Source: Isoetes taiwanensis (lineage: Eukaryota; Streptophyta; Lycopodiopsida; Isoetales; Isoetaceae). From it: 64,000 nt of DNA. Below, one piece after another: positions 21,475 through 32,230 of the stretch. The translations under genes were made by a program, and so were the position numbers. The notes below the pieces were generated by a model. It ran no database searches and was not told the origin of the DNA. It worked only from the letters and a program-made list of their open reading frames with translations. The stretch is from contig JAJEKV010000144.1 in NCBI GenBank assembly GCA_021234155.1, positions 990,001-1,054,000 of the forward strand, read 5' to 3'. Positions within the stretch are counted from its first letter, which is position 1. Each line of letters opens with the position of its first letter.

Positions 21475-24190
21475 TCAAGGATCGTGTGAGGTGGTGGCAT
21501 TTCGCGAAGAAGGTGTCAAGACCATGAAGCGCATCCGCCGGGCGTTGCCAACCACGCCATTAGCAATGTAGATCCAATTCGTGGTGATATTGAGTGGCAC
21601 CTTCTTCCCAATGTGAGCGGCGAACAAAACGTGGATCCCACGAGGAGATCCGTCGAGATCCGAGGTGGAGTCCGGCCCGGCATGACCATCCATGACCTTG
21701 GTCCAAAAGGGAGGCGCCAATCGGAAGTCAGGAACCTGGGCGCGGAGGTACTGGCGGGGAAGCATAGAGAGAAGGAACCATGCCCGGTATGGGTTGCCGA
21801 AGCGGTCTCCCCGAATTGATCGACAAGATCCGGATCAAGAGCTTGACACCAACGATCCCAAAGAGAAGCAGAGAGTTGAGAGTTGTGGGGAGGGCTATCC
21901 CATCCCGTGGGGACCCGTCTTGCTATCCAATGTAGCTCAGAATTGATTGTATCCCCGAGGTGCTGCATATAAATTTGTGCATAGGGAAGATCCCGGGATG
22001 TCCTAGATACTTCCACGATACATTCGCAAGCTTCCGCTTGCCGAGAGATAAATGATTGGCAAGCTCGGGCATGTACTCCTCGATGAAGAGTTTGGGTCCG
22101 GCAGGATCCGCAAGATATGGATTGTTATCCCGAAGCACCCATTGCACGATGGGGTCACCACGAAAGAGTCGGGCGTGGCCCATTTCGAAGTGTTCCGTGT
22201 ATCACCCGGATAGAAATCATGAAATATGTAAGCCATGGGCTGAACAACTCGAAGGTGATAAAGTCGGATCGGCACAAATGTATGAGATCAAAGACCACAA
22301 GGGCACAAAGACAACCCTTTGTCTTCAATGGAGAGTTCGCCAAATCAAGAAAATACGCAGACCTTTCGAGGGAATATCCACAGTCCATCGGGCCGCATGC
22401 CACTTGAAAGGAAGAGGTGGGCGAGCAAACCACATAATCGTGATAGCAGGAAGGAAGGCGGGAAGTCAAAAGGCATTCTGTTAAGAATGGCGGTATGGCA
22501 ATCAAGTTTTGCTTGAGCCTCATCGCCAGACCCGAATAGCTTGTCAGAAGCCGTTGTTCAAGATCATTATCCGGTTGTCCCGTTCTAGCAAAGGCGGATC
22601 GGGTCACGGACCCGTTTCTGAGAAGTGTTGACCTGGGAGGAGGATTTCCCCGAAGTATTGAGACGAAGCACGGCAATCTCCGCGTCATCCAGTATCTTCT
22701 GTTTCTGCACCTCTGTAAGCTGATCTTGAAGAGAGGTGAGCTGAGAGGTCTGTGTAGAAAGCTGAGCCGTCAAGGAGGCAACTTGAGCATCCCGTTCGTA
22801 AGGTTTTGAACTTGAGTGCTGAAATTTTCACAAAGTTCGGAGTACAAGGCGTTGAGCTTAGCAATATCTGCGTCCTTGGTACTCAGGAGAGCGGTTTTGG
22901 ACTTGTTGTGCTCCAATAAATTCTGAATTTCTGATTGAGCCGAGCCCTGCTGATCCGCAAGTTGGCTGACTTGATCTTGTGCACTTTTTGAGATGGGTAT
23001 GAGCCTGTAAGAGAGCCGCGGCTTGTCTTGAAGTTTGGCCTCCAAAGTTGCAACTTGGGCAAAGGGCGGTTTGAAGGTCCCGTGTACCGCATCGCAGGCC
23101 TCTAGTGCGTTGAACCCCGCTCATAAGAGCCGTCTTGGGATTCTTGTAACTTGAGAGCAGCAGCTTGAGCATCCCCGATACCGATACAACAACCGACGAG
23201 GGTGTTGTGGTGGTGGAGCCGGGCATTGCACGGGTTTGTGATGTTTGGGAAAGATGGTGTGAACCGATGGATGGTGTAGCGGAGGAGGAGACGGTGACAT
23301 GGGTGTGCGGACTTTGGACATGACCGGGGGAAGAAGGGCGTGAAGTGCCATTTCGATTAGTCATTGGAAGGGACCCGAGTGGAATTATGAGAATTTTGTG
23401 GTGTGGGAGGGAAGTAATGACGGATGAGGGCTTGAAAGTGGCCTCCCACGTAAACCGAAATGGAAGTGGCACCCAAGGCGGTCCACTTCTTGGAGAAGAC
23501 GATAGAACATCATTTGGGGCCAATCTATGTGGTGGTTGGAGTGTGTAGCAAAGTGAGGACCAGGTTATAGAAAAAGTTTATTGATATGGGTGTTCTTGAT
23601 AGAATACCCAAGGAACTCTGCTCACGTAAATTTAACAAAGGTTTCGTGAGGCTTGTCGATATTGGTCGACGATGGACATTGGCATGATAAGCGGTGTGCA
23701 CCAAACTCGCGGACATCGAGATCCCGTATGGCGTACTCATGATAAACAAGGTGTGCAAGGGAATATGAAATACCTCGTAAATCAAATGTTGAGTCAGCTT
23801 AAAATGGTGGTGCCATCGATCACGCTGGTGTAGCCTTTGCGGGTCGTTAACGATATTGGCGATGAACAGCGCCAATCGGGTCGATTTGGAGCTGGAAGTT
23901 CCATTTGAGAGAATTAAAGCTTGTGTCGCTCAACGACTTTTATTTGGGCCAACAAGGGCTTTCCTGAAAAGGGCGCCAAGAAGGATACAGATGCAAAAAG
24001 AGCTCGGATCCTTGGGGAAAAAGAGCTTGAAGTGTAGAAAATCTTGGGGCAGCCATGGTAATCCATTTGCGTAAAACTAAGAGTGATTCAAAGGCGGAGG
24101 ACTAAAGTCGAAAGCACCGGAGGACAAAGGCGCAGAAGAAGGTTTTTTTTTTTTTTAGGGCCATAACCGGAGGCTTAAGAGGTATGAAGA
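21475..24190 (-). pseudogene. E1 accessory sense ORF after integrase (conserved domain plus coiled coils)
   Basis: Minus-strand frames lie between integrase and the 3' LTR and are broken by indels. Near 23850-23780 the block YTSVIDGTTIL matches YASQVDGNPIL of E2. From 23045 to 22585 the frames are rich in Gln, Ser, Leu and Asp with heptad spacing (for example QLTSLQDQLTEVQKQ, DDAEIAVLRL), a coiled coil also seen in E2 as SLQGKLDQL and DALEIAALK. A C-terminal part with FLDLANSPL and ALVVFDLIH (about 22300) has a weaker E2 counterpart. It sits where Athila-type elements carry an env-like gene, but I see no signal peptide or membrane anchor. Function unknown. Confidence 0.6.
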
Positions 24191-24563
24191 GGGCTAAACG
24201 GAGCCGCTTGATGGTGCTAAGTGTCGAAAGATGTCAAGAAGTGGATTGAGAGGCAAAATTTGGCTAAGTCCCAAAAACGTAAGGGAGAAGCAATGAACGG
24301 TGAGGATGAGACGCGGAAAGAAGGATCGGATGTGACCAATTGGGCAAAGGACACACATTAATGTTCGACGGGCGTGAAAAGAAGAAATTGCATTCAATGC
24401 TGGCAACTCGAAGTGGGATATCATTAAAAGGAATGTGTCAGAAGGTACCATGGCTAGATATGCGGCGGGAGAAAAGATTCTCATTTTAGAAACAAATTTT
24501 GCATTGCAAACACGTTGGCGATTTGTGTGATTGGTCCACGTCGACAAGGAGTTCCTCAGTTGG

Positions 24564-24572
24564 CTATATAAG
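24564..24572 (+). promoter_or_regulatory. TATA box of the E1 antisense ORF
   Basis: CTATATAAG stands 28 bases before the ATG at 24600. The corresponding place in E2 has CTATAAAT. A TATA motif at the same position relative to the antisense start in two diverged copies suggests a real promoter. Confidence 0.55.
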
Positions 24573-24599
24573 ACGAACCGGGAGTAACGAAGGCATCCG

Positions 24600-24869
24600 A
24601 TGGCGCTCAGTATGGCTGCTGCTGGTTTGAACGAGGACTGCACTATGCCCACGAACTGTCAGGAGTGGATTACCTGCAAGATGAATTGTCTGGATCTCTG
24701 GCGCTGCCACAACCGTGGCATTCGAATGGACGGCTGGTGTGCCGGGATGGCTGAACATCCCGACCCGAAGACCAACGGGATGGAGGTGGTTCTGCACCTT
24801 TTGGGATCCTCGAAAGCGAGAACCTCTACCATCTCCTCCAAGATCACCTTTGCTCCGAACCCCGAGTAG
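24600..24869 (+). CDS. E1 antisense accessory ORF (89 codons), conserved in E2
   Basis: This plus-strand frame is opposite to all other E1 genes. It starts at ATG 28 bases after a TATA box and ends at GAG-TAG. The E2 counterpart (36376-36119) shares ITCKM, GIxMDxW and EV[VI]xH at matching spacing, and the nucleotide context CCCCGAGTA(G/A) at the end. In E2 a one-base shift moves the frame past that stop. I do not recognise the protein. Antisense genes after integrase are known from the maize Tat-type element Grande (gene 23). Its start faces the sense accessory gene head to head. It could be a regulator of the element or of a host response; this is conjecture. Confidence 0.5.
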   Translation: MALSMAAAGLNEDCTMPTNCQEWITCKMNCLDLWRCHNRGIRMDGWCAGMAEHPDPKTNGMEVVLHLLGSSKARTSTISSKITFAPNPE

Positions 24870-25063
24870 AGGGTTTTTCCTCTTAGGACTTAGTAGATAG
24901 GGCTCGAGCCCGCTTTTTGTATATAGGGTAGTGCCCATAGCGGAAATAGCTCGGCCGCCCCTCATTTTGTAAAAATTCCACTATAATATAATATGCCGCC
25001 TTTCTAGTCACTTTCGTGGTGTTTGCTTCTTGAACTGTGATCACGTTTTGTTGATTTTTCGCT

Positions 25064-26329
25064 TTACGTGTGATGAAATGCTTTGAGGCGAAAACCATTA
25101 ACCAATGTAGGTAATGGAGTGCCATCTAACTCGCCAAGTTGGAAAACGCTTGGTCTAACCACTTGAACAATTTGATAAGGGCCAAGCCAACGAAACTTGA
25201 GTTTACCCGGAAAATTTTTGTACCTGGAATCATAAAGAAGAACCAAATCGCCTTCTTTGAATGTTTTTGTCTTCAGACGTTTGTCATGTAAAGATTTTTG
25301 CAATCTGTTGTCCATGAAGAACACTTAATATAAGCATCCCTTCGAAGTTCATCCAACTGTTCTAATTGATAGACCCTTTCTTTGAGTGCAGCGGGTGGAT
25401 TATGAGCGCGAGCAGTTGAAAACGGAGTGTTGGAAGGATGTATTCAAACGGCATGAGAGCTTCCTCGACCATAAACCAATTTAAAAGGAGTGTGACCCGG
25501 TAGCAATCTTGAAACAAGTATTGTAGGCCCAAAGAACAAGAGGAAGTTTTGTCGCCAATCATGCGGGGAAGGTCACAAAATTTTCTTGAGAATGGTGACC
25601 AGAGTTTTGTTGGTGCTTTCTCGCCAAACCATTACCTTGAGGATAGTAAGGTGTGCTCTTGTGATGATGTATCGGGGAGATAATCCGCCAGCTCCTTGAT
25701 AGTATGATTGATGAAATGAACACCACGGCCACTCGACCAGCTCCGTGGGGCAGCCGAATCAGCGTGATAATTTGTTGATAGAGGACCCTAGGCGCGGCTT
25801 GCTGCGGTGTTGTCTGGAAGTGCACAAGCTTCCGCCCATTTGCAGCGTAGTCGGTGAGAACAGAATGTAAGACGCACGTGTGCGCGCGGGGGAGGATCTA
25901 TAGGTCCCACAAAGTCCATTCCCCATTTCTTTGAAGGGAAGTGGCGTGGCGACCGGCGCCAAGGGAAGAGCGCCACGGGCGTAAGGCCCCACCACGCTGG
26001 CAAAGCGTCACACGTCTTGGCGCGGCGTGGAGCATCTTTGAAGAGTGGGCCAATAATACCCAAATGAGAAGGATTTTTTGCGGTGTGGTGTCACCATGAA
26101 AATGACCACCACCTAGCCCTTGATGAGCTTCTAACAATATCTGGAACTTCATGAGGTAGAACACTGGCGTCAAGGATGGTGTCCTTACCCTTTTGTAGAG
26201 ATGTCCTGCAACCATGGTGTAGTCACGGACCTTCCGGAGAAATTGATGGCGACACGGATTGTCGCCAAGGTGAGAGAGCGCCTCGCCTTGGTGGAAGAGC
26301 ACCGTGAGTAGGTACTGGCTGAAAATCAT
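25064..26329 (-). pseudogene. E1 integrase domain
   Basis: Overlapping minus-strand frames give, in order, the zinc-finger region (GHLYKR, GGGHFHGDTT), the catalytic core start WGMDFVGPI (first Asp, about 25915), KWAEACAL, a disrupted second Asp block before VHFINHTI-like sequence, HKSTPYYPQGNGLA (around the Glu), and the C-terminal GDLVLLYDSRY ... FRWLGPYQI module (25064-25324), a GPY/F-type end typical of gypsy integrases. At least three frame changes separate these parts, so no intact integrase can be made from this copy as read. It inserts the cDNA copy into host DNA. Confidence 0.9.
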
Positions 26330-26720
26330 GGAACCAATGTGGTGTTGCCGTTACTAAAAGAGCCGAGCATCGTGAAAGGCGTCGAGACTCCGGTTGAGGG
26401 GATCATCATGTGGATGCGTGAAAGATAATCCGGGGCGACATGAGATTTGCCTGGCCTTATGAACGATTTCAAAAGGAGCAAATTCTTGGAGAAGAAGGAC
26501 CCAACGAGCAATGCGGCCCGTGGGCGTGGACTTGTTGATCAAATAGAGGAGTGCTTGGTGGTCCACAAAGAACTTGATTTGACTGCCCAAAAGGTAATGA
26601 CGGAAGCGTTGGACGTAAAAATGAGACCCAAAGCTTCACGCCCGGGTGGCAGAATAGTTGGGCGCAAGCGGTAATTGAGTTTTCGGTGGCGAAGCGATTT
26701 GGTTTGTCAAGCAGCGATCA
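26326..26720 (-). pseudogene. E1 RNase H domain
   Basis: The frame carries FFVDHQALLYLINK, PTGRIARWVLLLQEF and FEIVHKARQ, the standard C-terminal half of gypsy RNase H. It is followed by PDYLSR, the tether before integrase. The same block occurs in E2 at 34413-34619 with few changes. The upstream half is shifted between frames. Confidence 0.9.
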
Positions 26721-26764
26721 TATTCTTGAGAAAGAACAGCTCCAATAGCAAACGCCGGAGACAT

Positions 26765-27684
26765 CTACATGAACGTGAAAGGGCTTGTCCCATTGAGGAG
26801 GAACAAGAACCGGTGCTCGAAAAGCAAAAGCTTCAGTTTGTTGAAGCAAAGATCCTTTGGGAATTCAAGCCCGTGGATTAGATCACCCGTGAGTTTATGA
26901 ATGGGATCTGCAATGGCTGCTAGTCCAGGTATGAAGGTGGAGTAATAATTTACCTTACCCAGGAAAGAGCGTGTCTCCTTGATATTGGCTGGTGCTTGAG
27001 CCTTGAGCACACAACTGATTTTGGCAGGATCTGTGGTGATACCTGCTTTGCTGACAACATGGCCTAACAGAACACCAGAGGTGACGCAAAAGGTGCATTT
27101 CTCAGGATTGAGACTAATGCCGGACACATCACATTTCTGGAAGACGAGTTCCAATTTATCCAAATGGTCAGCCATGGAACTGTAGGCAGAGAAGTCATCT
27201 TGAAAAATTTGCAAGAAGGGATTGATGGAGAGTTTGATAATCCAAAAGGAACCACCTTGTAGGCAAAAGTGCCCCACGGGGTGGTGAAAGTAGTCTTGAG
27301 TTGATCAGATTCTTTGATTGAGATCTGATTGTAGCCAGAAAAACCATCCATGAAGGAGTACATCTCATGTCCAGCCACCTCTTCCAACACGGTGCCGCAG
27401 GGGAAGGGAAGTGGAAAATGATCACGCTCCGTGGCCTGGTTGAGTTTCCGATAGTCCACACAGACGCGGATCTTACCATTGTGTTTGAGGGCAATGACGA
27501 TGGGGCTCACCCATTCAGAATGTTTGACCTCATAGATCAAACCTGCAGCAAGGAGTTTGTCAATTTCCGCCTTGACGCGATCACGGTGAATTAGGGTTGA
27601 GCCGTGATCGTCGTTGCTACTAATCGGGTCGTGCATCGATTTGGTAGGAATGGTGAGTTCCCCAAGCTTTTGTTGATTCCCCAA
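26765..27684 (-). pseudogene. E1 reverse transcriptase domain
   Basis: Two overlapping frames together cover the RT fingers, palm and thumb: RVCVDYRKLNQATERDHFPL, MYSFMDGFSGYNQI, TTFTTPWGTFAYKVVPFGL, then after a shift IFQDDFSAYS (the catalytic [FY]xDD block) and GHVVSKAGI, DPAKI, RSFLGKVNYY. It copies the element RNA to DNA in virus-like particles. One frame change falls just before the FxDD motif (about 27220-27270). Confidence 0.95.
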
Positions 27685-28196
27685 GATCTCTCAGAAACTC
27701 CAGGCGAAAATGTGTTTGAATTTTTTTTGACGGTTTTGAGGCCCTATTACGATAAGGAGCCGGAAGATTTTTAATGCGGACAAGTTGATTGTTGCCGGCG
27801 TCCACAATCTCGACTTCCGAGTCCGAATATGGGGTATTGCCAGTATCCTGGACAATGTGTGCGAGGAGGTTGGAGCATAACGGATGCGTGGCACTTGCGT
27901 GGTGAAAAGAGGGGTTGCTCGGTTTCATCCAGCGAGAGGTTGCTTCATGCCGGTACATCAGCGGGAGTTGCAGAGGAGGTGCAAAGATCTGAAAAGTGAT
28001 CAACACGTTGGATTGATTGCAAGGAGCCGGTAAGGGTCAAGCAAAGCGACACGTCCTGGTCGATCAAGAGTCATTTCTCCCCAAGGATCGGCATATTGGG
28101 GTAGGATGACAGAGGCAGACTCGCAGTGGAGCCCGAACTTGATAAATATTCGAGCTTCTTCAGAATGCATTATGCGAGAGAGAGGGTTCCGCATTG

Positions 28197-28592
28197 TCAA
28201 CCGAGAAATGATCCTGCCAGGTTTGCAAGTCCATGGTGGCATTGAGATGACCATCGGTGATGACTAATCGTCCGTGGCCCAAAGAATGGATACTCTTTGC
28301 ACCGACGGAGAAAAAGGTCTGCCGACCAACATTTCATAGTCACCGGATCTTCGCCAGCTTTCCAAACTCCAAATTCCATGGGGAAGCCGGAGATCACCGA
28401 TGTTGATGTGAAGAGGTGTGTGACGCTTTGAGGTCGCGTGATATGGCCATTAGCCAATTTGATGTCATATGGGGCACGAAAGAGTTGTGTGATGCCCATT
28501 TGTTTGCGGAGTTTATCCGTGATGAGATTGATTATTGCGCTACCTCCATCTATTTGAACATGGTTGACTTGGTCGATTACCCACCGTGGCAT
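28197..28592 (-). pseudogene. E1 aspartic protease domain
   Basis: The frame reads VQIDGGSAIINLITDK, the active-site D-[ST]-G block in its DGGSA form, followed by the hydrophobic-rich YDIKLANGHITR flap-like region. It lies between the Gag zinc knuckles and RT, as expected in a gag-pol polyprotein, and cleaves that polyprotein. Downstream continuity to RT is lost over about 27690-28190. Confidence 0.8.
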
Positions 28593-28627
28593 GGACCGTG
28601 GGTGTAGAGGTAGCCACGGCCCCCCAA

Positions 28628-30934
28628 CTAAAACAGTTGGGAGTGGTAACTGGTCCTTGAGAGCGGGATGAGAGTTTCAAAATGGTTGCCAAGCTTAAAG
28701 GAATTTTGATCTTGGCTAGCTCCTCTTGGAGTTCTAGAGGCACATGAGAAAAAGGATCCGGGTTCCAGTGGTTTGGAGTGCGTGGTAGTGAAGCAAAGAA
28801 CTTCTTTGAGTAAGTCAACCTCTAGTAGCAATATTGGGATACGCCCAGAGCGTGGAGGTTGAGATGTGGAAGGGGTAGCTTGTCTTTGTTGAGCTCGGTG
28901 GTGGCATGAACATTTGCCAATGTGCGGCCTTCGCCAGTTTTGCATGAGGTTCAAAATGCTTTGGCGAACTTTTGGCATGACATGTGGCATGAGCTTCTCC
29001 AAGTCAGTGCAAAGTGAACCTTTTTTCGTCCTCATGAGGAATGGTGTCAATCGCAAAAAGGCGGTGTGCGTACCATTCGGAATAATGGTCAAGGGACGTG
29101 ATGCCTTGATCGGCGTGAAACTAAACCAACCCAATTTGACTGGACTGGATGGAGGATTAAATGCCTGAAAAATTTCCTCTTGTGCTTGTTGATCCAAATT
29201 GAGGTTGATTTCTTTGGAGCTGGTTGATAGCGTGATTGCCGAGGCTCTTGGTGGCTTCTTAAGAACGGGTCGGGCCTTGTTTGCCATTAGCAATTCAGAG
29301 TTGGTAAGCCGTGAGGCTGAACCGAGGTGGTCGATTTGTGCGAGTGAAGCCGTACACGAACTTGTGGAAGTTGAGGACACGCCCGTGGTGGTATGACCCC
29401 ATTCTTGACGGTGATAACACTTGGCTTTAGAAGGATCAAAAGGAGGGCGAGGTTGGATCCCGTGTGGTTGCTCTGTTGCTGATAGAGTTGAGTGGGTTGC
29501 GGCTGAAGTGGTGGTGGCCGATAGTGCGATTATTCTTTGAGGTGTGGTTTGCACTTGATAAACCATTTTGTTGCGGAACGGTGTGGGATGAGTGCGAGTG
29601 CACTCTTCCGTGGCATGATTGCACATGTTGCATCGCTTGCAATGAGGCGGGCCATTGGTGGAGTTGCACTCATTTGCCAAATGGCCTTGGTATTTGCAAA
29701 TATGGCACCAGATTTGACTGCGCTGTGGATTAGCGTGTTGAGGCTGAACAGCCGTTTGTGGAGTTTCATGATGAGGTGGAATGAGCGGGGAGCTCTTGAA
29801 GAGCCATGCCTCGGGAGGAAACATTGACCGAGTGATTGACAAGGTCGATAGCCCGCTCCAAAGTCTTGGGACGCAGGTATTCACCATGAGTCGAATATTT
29901 GGAGGAAGTCCTTGGAGAAACCAGACCAAAATCGGCTCTGTGGGGTACCCTTGAGCTTACTTAGCGTAATGTGAAGTCGATCCGCAAAATCCCGAGGCCG
30001 ACTCGTGGGCTCTTGTTGAAGTTCATTGAGTTGCTTGAGATGAAGTTGATCATCATCCGCGGGTCCCATAATGAGACAGAAAAGCAGTTCTCATTTCTGA
30101 CCAGTCTTGTTTCCAATGGCTTTTGTTGGACATGAGCCATTGATGAGGAGAGCCACGCAGGGTGGTGGAAAAGATGTGGAATTTCAGTTGAGGTTGCGCA
30201 TGACCATTTAGGACAGACTAGAGCCCAAATTCTTCCATGTGGGCCTGAGCACTTTGGTCTAACGGTTTTGCCTTTCGTGTTGCCAAAGGTGGGATAAGTC
30301 GGCCGTAGTCCGAAAGGTAGATGTGAAAGTCTTTGTCGGGCTGGGCAGAGAAAAAGATAGTGAGGATATTGAGGTTGAGTTGGATGTGGCATGGTGCCGA
30401 AGGACCCCGATGAAGGGTGATGCGGTTGAGAACGGAAGTAAATGGAGCATTGTTTTTGAGATCCGTAAGGTTGTAAACAGGAAGGGCGTGGGAAACGTAG
30501 GGAAAGGATATTCCGGTAGGCTTAAAGGAGACGCGGTGGATATCCGGCAAGGCCCACCCGGGAGATGATGGTTGTGAAGGAAGAGGCGTATGGCCTGAAG
30601 AATGATGGATGTAGGCATGTTGGGGGGGTATGAAAGTACGGTTGAGAAGGTTGAGCACGATAAGGCTCCCGGATAGTGATGAGGGGACTGAGGTTGTGAG
30701 CAATGTTTGCACGCTTTGGGGGGGAACGGGACGAGACAGACACGAGGGGTAGGTGGGCCGATCGAGCCCTAGACCGAAGATGGCCTCCCTCGATGTCATA
30801 AGCAGATCCATACATGTCGTGAACAGTTTCCGACGCCGATGGCGCCCAAGCGAGAGGCCGCCCGAGAAAGGAGTTCTTCCGGGCGTGAAGTTAGGGACGG
30901 ACATGCATACATGAAGAAAGTAGGATGGAATCAT
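28628..30934 (-). pseudogene. E1 Gag (capsid and nucleocapsid)
   Basis: The N-terminal frames (30934-30218) are Pro/Ser-rich. Near 30060-29960 a capsid-like segment reads LHLKQLNELQQE ... DFADRLHITLSKL, matching the retrotransposon Gag core (short, regular soluble helices). The 433-codon frame 29929-28628 contains two CX2CX4HX4C zinc knuckles, CHICKYQGHLANEC and CKRCNMCNHATEEC, and a damaged third (CYHRQEWGH). Knuckles bind the packaged RNA. Frame changes separate capsid from nucleocapsid. Confidence 0.88.
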
Positions 30935-30950
30935 CCCGCGACGGGCCCGG

Positions 30951-31524
30951 TGTTTGGGGTGCGGGTTCGGGAACTCACGGAAGACAGCCCTGTGGAGGAC
31001 CCGTGGATCTAACAGAGAGTCAGGGGGACTATGTCACGGATTTGCAAGAAGAGAAGAAGAAGAAGAAACAGTAACAAATGAGAGGAAAATGATAAGCTTC
31101 CTTGATATCAATGATGAACATACATGAGCTCTCTAATAGAGAAAAACCGAAAGGAGACAAGACTCAAAACTCATCTAAAAACTCATGTGCTAGCTCTACT
31201 CATATATATAGTACAATGGCCTTGGGCCCAATATAGACACTGACCGATCTGGTGCCGACTCACGGAAGGAGGCCTCGATTCTGAGGAATGTTGGCGGTGC
31301 CTCTTGAAGTGCCTAGAATAACGCTGGGCTGACGTTGAAGCGGGCCGTCACTTGTCTGAGCGGCGCCTCTTGTTGACGGGCCACAGCTTTTGACCGTGTG
31401 GTCTCCCGCTTGGTCTTCTCGGCGAGCCTTTGATGGCTGACCCGTGGGCCCGAGGATCCTTGAGCTTGACCACGGTACATTGTATGCATGAATAGTCCGC
31501 ACGGGGGAGGCATGAGGACTAACA
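30951..31524 (-). repeat. 5' LTR of E1
   Basis: 574-bp partner of 20503-21087, in element orientation the promoter-bearing 5' LTR. It keeps the TATA-type core CATATATATAGTAC. The right edge GGACTAACA is followed by the TTGTT target duplication. It shares its outer junction and the next 400 bp with the copy at 63101-64000. Confidence 0.95.
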
Positions 31525-31960
31525 TTGTTTTATGGCTCATTCCGAATGAAGCTTGCAAAAAATTACCATGCATTTTTAGATTTTGAGGCAGTTATTAAGC
31601 AAATTCCAAGGCTTCTAGATCCTTGTGCTAACAAGCAGAAAAGTTTCCCACTTTGGTTTCTCACCACAAGAATCCATGGAGGCCAAAGGTTGCTGTTAAA
31701 TTCCAGTTGAAAAATGTTTGTATATGGGTGTTGCAAACTTTATGACTTTCAGAATAATGAGATCAATCTGCTCTATCTTTATGGTAACTTTTACTTATGT
31801 TCTGTTTGTTTTATTGTGATCAAATTCAAAAGCTACAGGTGATGAAAGCCTCAAATGAATTCTAGTTTTTTTTTTTTTTTGTGAATTCTAAAATTTTTGT
31901 CACACCCGGGGGGGGGGATGACGTCCCTAAGGCCCCGAAGGGGCCAAAATTTTTTTTTTG
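31525..31960 (+). repeat. Right flank of E1, duplicated at 63620-64000
   Basis: TTTATGGCTCATT, CTTGTGCTAACAA, TTTCTCACCACAAGAATCC, ATGGTAACTTTTACTTA and AAGCCTCAAATGAATTCTAG occur in order in both places. A plus-strand frame (about 31530-31710, with LDPCANKQ and [11 protein letters not shown]) might be an exon cut by the E1 insertion, but it is not preserved in the second copy. Its right end includes a long T run and a GGGGGGGGG run, typical of assembly trouble. Confidence 0.8.
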
Positions 31961-32071
31961 CAACACAAACCATTAACATCCAACATATAAAAATTAAAAC
32001 ATTAATTAACACAACCATTGGGTCCAACACATTTAAATTAAAATCCCCCTTAAACCCCCGTTGGTTTGGGT

Positions 32072-32230
32072 GCATATTCACACGGGGGGTGACTCCGGGC
32101 AACGAGAGCTGTTGGATAGGCATATTCACCTCTTATTCCTTAATCTACATTGTACGTAAAGTTCCTCGTTTGTAGGGTATGCAAGTACAAAATTTGCTAT
32201 ACTGTATAACAAGATTCGTAAAATACTATA
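32072..32230 (+). repeat. Dispersed repeat D, copy 2
   Basis: Matches 5487-5650 from ATATTCACACGGGGGGT onward, including TGACTCCGGGCA, CGAGAGCTGTTGGAT, TTCCTCGTTTGT and AAAATACTATAAG. Confidence 0.75.

Larger units (their letters stand above)
20503..31524 (-). mobile_element. Complete Ty3/gypsy LTR retrotransposon E1 (11.0 kb)
   Basis: A minus-strand element of about 11,022 bp has two LTRs (TGTTAGT ... CCCCAAACA in element orientation), a TTGTT target duplication, a polypurine tract GGTGGGGAG beside the 3' LTR, and gag, protease, reverse transcriptase, RNase H and integrase in gypsy order. About 4 kb of further sequence lies between integrase and the 3' LTR, holding a sense coiled-coil ORF and an antisense ORF. 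A DGGSA protease motif and a large post-integrase region recall the Tat/Athila side of plant gypsy elements, but I cannot place it in a lineage with certainty. All frames are interrupted by small indels. The 18 bases inside the 5' LTR are GC-rich and give no clean tRNA primer match. Confidence 0.95.

Noticed and set aside
22585-23523. A host coiled-coil gene (kinesin- or tropomyosin-like)
   Set aside because: It lies inside E1 between integrase and LTR and has a counterpart at the same place in E2, so it belongs to the element.
24564-24965. Minus-strand 133-codon ORF opposite to the antisense accessory ORF
   Set aside because: The conserved residues between E1 and E2 lie in the other strand's frame, which also has the TATA box; the minus frame has no E2 counterpart that I can see.
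29464-29827. Plus-strand Cys-rich ORFs with zinc-finger-like spacing
   Set aside because: They are the reverse reading of the Gag zinc-knuckle region of E1, whose minus-strand frame has the canonical CX2CX4HX4C motifs.
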